From Dermatemys mawii (Eukaryota; Chordata; Testudines; Dermatemydidae), in assembly GCA_007922305.1 (NCBI GenBank), contig ML677374.1, forward strand, positions 5,715,991 through 5,779,990: DNA of 64,000 nt, in the 5' to 3' direction. A program made the translations under genes and the position numbers. Each line of letters opens with the position of its first letter. Positions within the stretch are counted from its first letter, which is position 1. Below the pieces are notes generated by a model, which was not told the DNA's origin, ran no database searches, and saw only the letters and a program-made list of their open reading frames with translations. Positions 50,701 to 59,700 of this stretch are shown piece after piece.

Positions 50701-53700
50701 TTCCTCCTCAAATATCTTTCCCTTCTATAGCAGAATACGTAATCTGTGTTCTTGAAGCTAGTCCTATTTTTGCTTCACAAAAGGAATGAAAAGTGGCGTG
50801 GCCAGTTTGTTGCCCATGGATCATGCTTGTTGCCTGCATAATCCTGAAAAGCAGGAGAATGGGCCTATCACAAAATGTAATAGAGCATAGCTTGAGAATC
50901 TTGGTCTTCTGCATAGCATAGCAATCTTTTGCCGCTGGGGTGGAAGATAAGTTATGTGAAACTCATTATACAATATCAGACTTTTGGAGACTGTCAAAGA
51001 AGATTAATAAGGACCATTGACTGGTTGTGTCAGGGATTCCTAAATTGTGATGTTTGCTACTTGTAGGATGTGACCTTAGGTTGAATTCATTTACATCACA
51101 ACTTACTTTTTTTTAAGAAGGGGGTCCATGAGCTAATAAAGTTTGGGAACTTGTGATTTATGTAAAATAAGTGTTTTGGTAACGTTTAGACGTAGAGACC
51201 AAAAGACAGCTGATCCCTTAAAGCACAAATGAGATTCTAAGATACCACAGTAGAAGTTGCAAAGGTATTTTTAATACTAATTTCTTATAGGCATAAATCT
51301 ATTTTCATACAAACTCTACACTTAATTCATTGCATGGCTATAGCTACTTTCTCCCTTTATAACAGTAATCTTCTATTAATTCATAAAACAGAAAGATAGT
51401 AGAAATGGACATTCCTGTCTTGATTTACTATATATAACACTTTACACAAATAGTTACTGTACTAGTAATGTATTACCAGTCTGAGATTTAAAAATTGGAT
51501 TCCAGTCTTTTACAAAGTACCATTGGTACAACAAAAGCCATAAGAGGTTTCCAGAATTCAGTTGTACAACTGATACCCTTAAGTCTACTATCTTATATTA
51601 AGATTGCAAAGTGCAGGATGCAAGTTGCATAGCTGCCTAATGATTGGCAAAGAGTCACTGAATTTTTCAATTTGTACGTTCATGTGTACACTCTATAAAT
51701 GAAGGCAGGATGACATGTACAAAATCTGTAATGGAAGTTTGTTGGCACCAGCAAAATATTAGTCCATGACTGTCCTGTCATGATGATAGCCATTCCCCAT
51801 TTCAAGGCTACCTGTTGTAATGTGTGCCAGGCCATTTCTTGCTGGGTTTTCTGTGCTATATTTTGATTTATCATTTGAACTTCCTTCATAAAAAGTCAAT
51901 ACGCAAAGTGCATATTAAATTCTTTTTCCAATACTGAACTATTCTAGTTAAGTGTGTTAGTACCGAATTTCTAAATGTCTTCAAGTAAGTCTTTTTGTTG
52001 GACTGACTTGGTCATGATAACATGGTGTTTTGAGGCGTCTTGTAGCAAAGGAAGAATTATACTGAACATTACCACACACGCCTTATGTCTTTGACATGCA
52101 TAAAAATAAATAAGGAGCGAACAAAATTACTTTGCAAGATAATGGACCTTAGGGCAAATGTTCTGTTATATTGTTTACTGTGAAGGTCACCCCAGAGGAT
52201 TCCAGATACAGTACACACACACACGTCACTTCAGTTTTTGTTTCAGTGCTTTTAAAAATATCTTCTAGTAGATCTTTACAACGTTATAATTTCAGTAATT
52301 AACTCAGTCAGCATCTGTTCAGATGGTGTGCTGAGTTTTATCTTGGAAAGAAGAAACAGTATGTTGTTCCCATTTTGTCCACTCATATTACCTCACTATT
52401 AAACAGTGAATCAGCTTTAAAAAAAAAAGTTTTAATCAAGAGAACAGTGGAGTTAAGAAGAGCAAAGAGAGAAGAAAAGGAAACCGAAAGAGAAGGTTTG
52501 TAAAATTAAGCCTTTGTCAATATAGATTTGTGATGTTTATTACACATTATGACAGTATTGCTTCCAGTCTTTCCACACTTGAACTTTTACAATAAGATCA
52601 TACATTGGCCAGTGGTCCAGAACAACACAGTTGTCCATTGCTACCTCATGGGGTGTTTACCAAATCTTAGTATTTTTGGCTTCCAGTAATAAAATAAGTA
52701 TTGTAATCCCTATAACAGCCACAGTAGCTACTTGAACTGCATGAGAAAGTGCCTTTTCCAGCAAGTTCTGAAAAAGTCCGTAAGTCTGTGCTGTTAAAAC
52801 TACATTCCTCTCCTGAGATTTTCTCTTTCATTGCAAGCAAACTAACCATCTACTGAGGCTGGTTTGCTCATGAGTTTCCTTCCTCAGGAATGCTCAATCC
52901 ACACCTTGGATCTCTTTTAGAGAGTCGCTCCGACATCCTTTATTTCTGGATGAGGTGACAAGCCACTTGCCTAAATGAGGCCATGGTTACACTGGCACTT
53001 TATAGCGCTATAAAGCCCCTACGAGCGCTATAACCTACTCTCCGTCCACACTGGCAAGGCACTAATAGCGCTATAACCGCGGAGTTATAGCGCTATTATA
53101 AATCCACCTCCTCATGGGGAATAAGGGCTGTAGCGCACCTGCTGTAGCGCTACAGGAAGAATGTGGACACCCACTGCGTATTAATTGGCCTCCAGCCTGT
53201 CCCATAATTCCCGTTCGAGCCACTCTGGTCATCACTTGCAAACTCTTTTGTCCTGTCCTCAGGTGACCACACGTCAGACCCGCCCTCTAAAGTTCCAGGG
53301 AAATTTGAAAATCCCCTTCCTGTTTGCTCCAGCCAAGCGTGGCGTGCTCTCAGGGAACCCTTGCAAGTGATCATTCTCATTGATCAGATTGATTGCGTGG
53401 CGTGGTCTCAGGGAATCCTTGCAGGTGATCATTCTCATTGATCTGATTGATTGCGTGGCGTGGTCTCAGGGAATCGTTGCAGGTGATCATTCAGATTGAT
53501 CATCATGACTCCACGTGCCATGCCTCCTCGCAATAGGCGATCCCCAGCATGGAGCAATAGTGAGGTGCTGGACCTCATCAGCTGCTGGGGGGAAGAGGCT
53601 GTTCAGTCTCAGCTGCGGTCTAGCCGCAGGAATTTTGACACCTATGGGCAGATATCACGGGCCTTGGCAGAAAGAGGCCATGAGCGGGACACTCTGCAGT

Positions 53701-56700
53701 GCCGTGTTAAGGTAAAGGAGCTTAGGAATGCGTATCGCAAAGCCCGCGAGGCAAACGGCCGCTCCGGGGCAGCCCCGGTGACTTGCAGATTTTATAAGGA
53801 GCTGCACGCGATACTTGGTGGTGATCCCACGGTCACTCCATCGACCACCACGGACACTTCCCAGCCCACCAGTGAAGGGGGGGGTGAAGAGGAGGACGAA
53901 GAGCAGGAGGATGAAGAAGAGGAGGAGGATGAGGACGAGGCAGCAGCGATCCAGGGCACGGAGGAGTCCCTGGACGCATGCAGCCAGGAGCTCTTCTCAA
54001 CCCAGGAGGGCAGCCAGCCACAGCGTCCGGCGGTTGCAGGGGCCAGCTCAGCAGCGGATTGCGGAGGTAAAGCTGCTTTTCTATGGGGAAGGCTGGCAGC
54101 CTGGGGTGGAAAGGGATGAGGGGGGCATTCCACCTGGTGCTCTGTTCAAGCCAGGAGGAGGGCAGGGGGGCATGCAGCCAGGAGCTCTCCTCTAAAGCCA
54201 GGAGGAGGGCGGACAGCCACAGCGTCCGGCAGTTGCAGGGGCCAGCTCAGCAGTGCATTGCGGCGGTAAAGCTGCTTTTCTATGGGGAAGGCAGGCAGCT
54301 TGGGGTGGAAGGGGATGCTTGCATGCTTGCCTACATGTGGAATAGAGCATTGATGTAGTCTATCACCTCGCGGTAGTCATCATCAGTAATCTCTTCAAAG
54401 GTCTCAAAAAGAGCACTTGCAATGCGCCTGCGCAGGTTTCCCGGGAGAGCCAGCGTGGTCCCCGTCCCGGTCACGGTCACTAGTCCCTGCCACTGTGCTA
54501 CAATGGGTGGGGGGAGCATTGCTGCACATAGGCACGCTGCATATGGCCCTGGGCGGAAGCCGCATCTTAATAAAATCCCTTCCCTTTGCTCCTCAGTGAC
54601 TCGAAGCAACGAGATATCTTCCAGGACAAACACCTATGGAGAATGTTGGAACAGTGTTCAGAGTAGGGCTCCTGCCACTTCCCGGCACTCCACCCCCCCC
54701 CCCCCCCGCCCCCGCCACAGCTTTTCAGGGCAGGGAAGAAATCCTTCCCCCTGCCTGCTGCTCAGAGTGGGGCTCCTGCAACGTACCGGCACTCCCCACC
54801 CCCTCCCCCGCCACAGCTTCTCAGGGCAGGGAAAAAATCATTTCCCTTGCCTCTGGAGTCCACTCACCATGGCAGGGGCTCTGTTGCTGTATCTGTGCTG
54901 TCTGCGGGACAGGCAAACGGGGAATGCGGGGGAATGATAGGCATGTCTGCTCTTTACAAGGGAACCACTGTGAAATGTATCTTTTTATTTTAGAAGGGTC
55001 GTCCTTCACCCCTTCGCCATCGCTCTTATCAACAGCTGAGAGGCTCAGGCGACTGAGGAAGCGGCCACGAAGGAGCAAAGAGGATCTTGTACAGCAAGTA
55101 ATGCAACAGGCTGTAACGGAGAATCGAGTTGCACAGAGGTGGAGGGAGAATGAGAGCAAGTTGAGGGAGAAGGCGCGGAAGGAGAACGCGATTCACCGCC
55201 GGAAAAGCACCGACAAGCTGCTCTCATTACTGCAGCTTCAATTGCAGAGTATGCAGCGGCTTGTCACCCTTGCAGAGCAGAAGCTCCGCACCCACCACCC
55301 CAATTATCGTTTGCCCCAACTCCCTTCCCCTTCCTTGCCTCTGTACCCTCCAGGCCAGTATCATCAGCCAAATGGTTATCACCATCCACAGCTGCCTCCA
55401 ACCCCTCTGTCTTCACCGGACAACCCCCAGACCCCAGACCATTATCCACTGCAGTCTACCCCTAATAACATGCCTTACTGGCCACCGCAAATGGAGTTCG
55501 GGGGACATGGGCAGTTTGAGGGCACTGGAGACTCAGAGACCCGGACATACTCCGATCTCTGACTGACCCCACGACACCCCCATTGCACCTCCCCTGCCTT
55601 CCCCCTCACATGCATCACAATATTTTCTTTCAGCAACCGAAGTACCTGTTCAATAAATGAATTGTCTTCTTAATAAATGGGTTTTTTTTATTAAGTGTAC
55701 ATACATTATTACAGGCTACAGAAAAGCAAATGCCTGTTCCTGTTAAAAGAATGCTCGCTCCCTCCCTCCCTCCCTCCCTCCATCTGCACCTCACTTCAGA
55801 ACTGGCTTTCAGCCTCAAAATGCTCCCTCAAGGCTTCCCTGATCCTAACAGCCTCGCGCTGGTCCCCTCCATGAACCCTGCTCTCTGGCTGGGCATATGT
55901 GGCCTCCAGGCGTTGAACCTCAGAGGACCATGCCTGAGTGAAGCCTTCGCCCTTCCGCTCACAAAGATTATGTAGGGCACAGCATGCGGAAATAACCGCG
56001 GAGATACTACCCTCGGCCAAATCTAGCCTCCCATAAAGACAACGCCAGCGCGCCTTCAGACGCCCAAAAGCACACTCCACAGTCATTCGACAACGGCTAA
56101 GCCTGTAGTTGAACCTTTCCTGACTGCTGTCCAGGCTCCCTGTGTACGGTTTCATGAGCCAGGGCATTAAAGGGTAAGCAGGGTCACCAAGAATCACTAT
56201 GGGCATTTCCACTTCCCCCACGGGGATCCTCTGGTCTGGGAAAAAAGTCCCCGCTTGCAGCTTCATGAACAGGCCGGTGTTGCGGAAGATGCGTGCGTCA
56301 TGCACCTTTCCAGACCAGCCAGCGTTAATGTCAGTAAAACGCCCACGGTGATCCACAAGCGCCTGGAGAACCATGGAGAAGTACCCCTTTCGGTTAACGT
56401 ACTCCTCAGCTAGGTGGGCGGGCGCGAGAATGGGTATATGGGTCCCATCTATCGCCCCACCACAGTTTGGGAAACCCATTTCTTCAAAGCCAGCCACGAT
56501 GTCATGCACGTTGTCCAGAGTCACGATTTTTCGTAGCAGGATGCGATTGATGGCCCTGCACACTTGCATCAGCACAACTCCAACGGTCGACTTTCCAACC
56601 CCAAACTGGTTGGCCACCGATCGGTAGCTGTCTGGGGTAGCCAGCTTCCAGATCGCGATAGCCACCCGCTTCTCCACCGGGAGGGCAGCTCTCAGTCTGG

Positions 56701-59700
56701 TGTCCTTGCGCCGCAGGGCAGGGGCGAGTTCAGCACACAGTCCCATGAAAGTGGCTTTTCTCATTCGAAAGTTTTGCAGCCACTGCTCGTCGTCCCAGAC
56801 TTGCATGACGATGCGATCCCACCACTCTGTGCTCGTTTCCCGTGCCCAGAAGCGGCGTTCAACAGCCGTGAGCATGTCCGTTAATGAGACAAGCAGCTTC
56901 GTGTCGAATGCATTCACCGCTTCGATCTCGTCTTCAGAATCATCACTGTCATCCTGCATGTCAAGGAATAACTCCACTGCACACAGAGATGTGCTGGCGA
57001 CAGTCGTCAGCATGTCCCTCAGCAGTTCTGGATTCATTGCAGCACTCGACAATGGAAGACGGAGCGTGCCTTGCTGAAACCCTTGAAAGATGGCACCGGA
57101 GGTGGAAGGAAACACAGGGATTGCTGGGATATGCCAAAAAGCATCATGGGTAGTTCAAACAGGATATAGAATGCCCCGCAAGTGACGCCCCCCCTCCCAC
57201 AAGCCATTGCGCCAGATCAGGAAGAGGTGTACTGTGGGATACCTGCCCTAATGCGCTGCTCTTAATGCCGTATTAACTGCCGCAAATGTGGCCATGCTAT
57301 AGCGCTGGAGCATCTCAGTGTGGACATACAATAGCGCTGCTATTATTGCTGTATAAGGCGAGCGCTATAAGCAATAGCGCTATAATTTTGTAAGTGTAAC
57401 CATACCCTGAGACAGCAGAACCACTTAATGTGATGTTGTTATGGTCAGTCCTGTTACACATAGTTACTGTTCAGTATCTGTCCTAGTTAGGTGCGTATCA
57501 GCTGCCATTCATCTTCCCCTGTGTAGGACGCACAGGGGAGAAGGAAAACTTTTACCACACATAATGAAAGGGAAGATGTGATTCCCCTCCCGCCCCACAT
57601 CTCTTCTAAGAACCTTCCCTTTTACATTCTAGCCTGCATGATTCTGCCTGGAATACTGCTTCTAATTCTGTTTGGAAGCAGGTCTGAAAAGTGTAATGTT
57701 GGAATTGCAAATTGTAAAGAACATGCTTTGTCTAAGATTGACAGCATTTACCTCCAGGGTTTTAGGAATAAAAAGGCCTTATGTGATCTACATGCTTAAG
57801 GAGTGTTTGGACTTTCTTAAACTTGCCCTCATGGATTTTTTTCAGTTTAGAAAAGTGTCTTAGCAAAATAAATTTAATAAGATTCAATTGAGAGAAGCAT
57901 TAATATATATGTATCTAATTAGTTTAACTTGGAACTTTCCTCATGTATTTTCTGGTTGACAGTTACATTTAAGTTCCCATCCAAAAGAGTTAGTTACCTT
58001 TTATTTAAAAAACAAACAAACGAATCCCCCTACTATTAACTTGGTACAGTGATGTTCCTGTAGAATTCAGTTGTGATTGTTATGTTTGAGGGACAGGGTT
58101 TTTATAGCTCATGGTGCACCCAGAATGTTTTTTTTTTTCATCTGAGAGTAACCATATTCATACTTGAAAGCTAGGATAGCTATCACCTAGTCAGATAAGA
58201 TAACAGCATATTTTTAAACACTCTGAAGTGTTTTCTTTCACTACAAAAGGTAAATGACCTACATATTCACTATAGCCTTGAAGACCTCTTTTATGGAATC
58301 AGAGTAGGAAGTGTGGAATTCAGAACTCTGACAGTGTGCATGGAGCAACTACAATCCAGTTTATCCAAACAAGCACAAATTTAGCTTTTGTAATGTACTC
58401 CCTGAAGCATCTGGAAATGAGTTAAACTGCATTAATAGAAGAGGATGATCCAAGCATCTTTTGGAAAGTTAATCTATTTTTGTAACATTATGCAACAAGC
58501 AGGGGAATGAAATTGCAGGTTCTACATAATGGTTTCCTTAGAACGTGCTCCATCTGTACTATCATATCATTTGAATTCAAATACCTATGAGCGTCTTAAA
58601 CTACTTCAGTGGAGAGCATTAAAAAGAATAGATTGATGATGAAGAGTGGCATAGAACTCATCTAACACAGAGTGTAAGGCTATGTCTAGGTTTTGCTGGA
58701 CATCTATCTGGTACAGATCCGCTGCTGGTAGTAATTATCAAAGTACTGATCGAGGCAAGATACTAGCACTTTTACCACCATGTTATCTAACCCTGTTTCA
58801 AGTAAGTCTAGAAAGCATGGTGATATAAACATAAATGAACACTTGTCCCCTGTCTAGACTGGCATTGTCTTGCTGACACTGGTGAAAGGCAGCAGTGAGA
58901 GACTTCCTACAAATTGACTGTAGACAAGACTTTAAAAGGCTGTTACAGCAGTTACTAATTATAGTGAAACTATTTCAGATAAAATGCAGTCAAATTATCT
59001 TTCAAAACATCTCACTGGTGCTATAAACATGACAGAAATTTGTCAATGACTATGTAAGCAGCTCATGACTAATCTAGCTGCCATTTTATGAGGTGGAACA
59101 GCAGTTTCCTTTCCTTAATGATTTTATATCTCCTCACAAGAGTTAGAGGGCATAAATCCACATCAGTCACTGACAGCAGGGGAATGCCCTGCCCCCCAGA
59201 TTTTCTTCAGTTTTTTTTATTGGAGACCTCCATCCTAGCATTAAACAAATGCTCTTCTTGGTCCTTGCTGTTGTCAACCTGTCTGTGATACAGCTTTGAG
59301 CCAGAATTATTTTTATACGGTTACTTTGAACTTCACCTGCCTGAGATGCATAACAGACTGTCCATTTTGGGGAGGAAATGGATGAGTATAACAATTCACA
59401 CTGTTGTGTTAATGGTACTGTACAAAACACAGGATATTTCTACATTAATATTTTAGCCCTATTGATTTCTTATATATATAAAATAAATGATGCTATTATG
59501 CAAAATTCTGATTTAAGAGTGCATTTGTGGCTTCCACTGAAGTCAGTGATAGCTGTTTGTGCACATTTGAAGGAACATTTGCATTTAATTCAGTTTTTGA
59601 AGTTGTTTACTTAGAATACGTATTGCTGATGAGCTAAAAATGAGCTATTTAAGGTTAGTACAATATTAATAGAAGGTAACACCTGCTAAACTATGATGTT

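Larger units (their letters stand above)
52979..57407 (+). mobile_element. Complete autonomous PIF/Harbinger DNA transposon in USP32 intron 2
   Basis: A 4429-bp element bounded by inverted termini GGCCATGGTTACACT (left) and GGGTATGGTTACACT (right, reverse complement), 13 of 15 identical, and by TGA duplications. Subterminal regions carry repeated AGCGCT palindromes. It encodes, convergently, a Myb/SANT-like protein on + and a HARBI1-type DDE nuclease on -, which is the two-gene layout of animal Harbinger elements. Both frames lack internal stops, and the catalytic triad is present. Polyadenylation signals for both genes lie between the stops. GC content is much higher than the surrounding intron. 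Lack of decay suggests recent insertion or activity; this is an inference without copy comparison. Confidence 0.93.

Noticed and set aside
53496..53504. TTG as start of the Myb-like protein
   Set aside because: The reading frame is open there, but the first ATG in frame is at 53505; a eukaryotic gene is expected to use it.
54422..54937. 171-codon + frame and the long upstream part of the 54636 frame
   Set aside because: They lie in the intron of the transposon's Myb-like gene, contain a poly-C run and a direct repeat, and splicing at 54993/54994 gives a better protein.
56373..57153. Plus-strand frames opposite the transposase
   Set aside because: Antisense shadows of the 439-residue transposase frame.
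58680..58910. Possible MITE starting GGCTATGTCTAGG
   Set aside because: The left end resembles a MITE terminus and CTGTCTAGACTGG follows, but no convincing matching right terminus or duplication was found.
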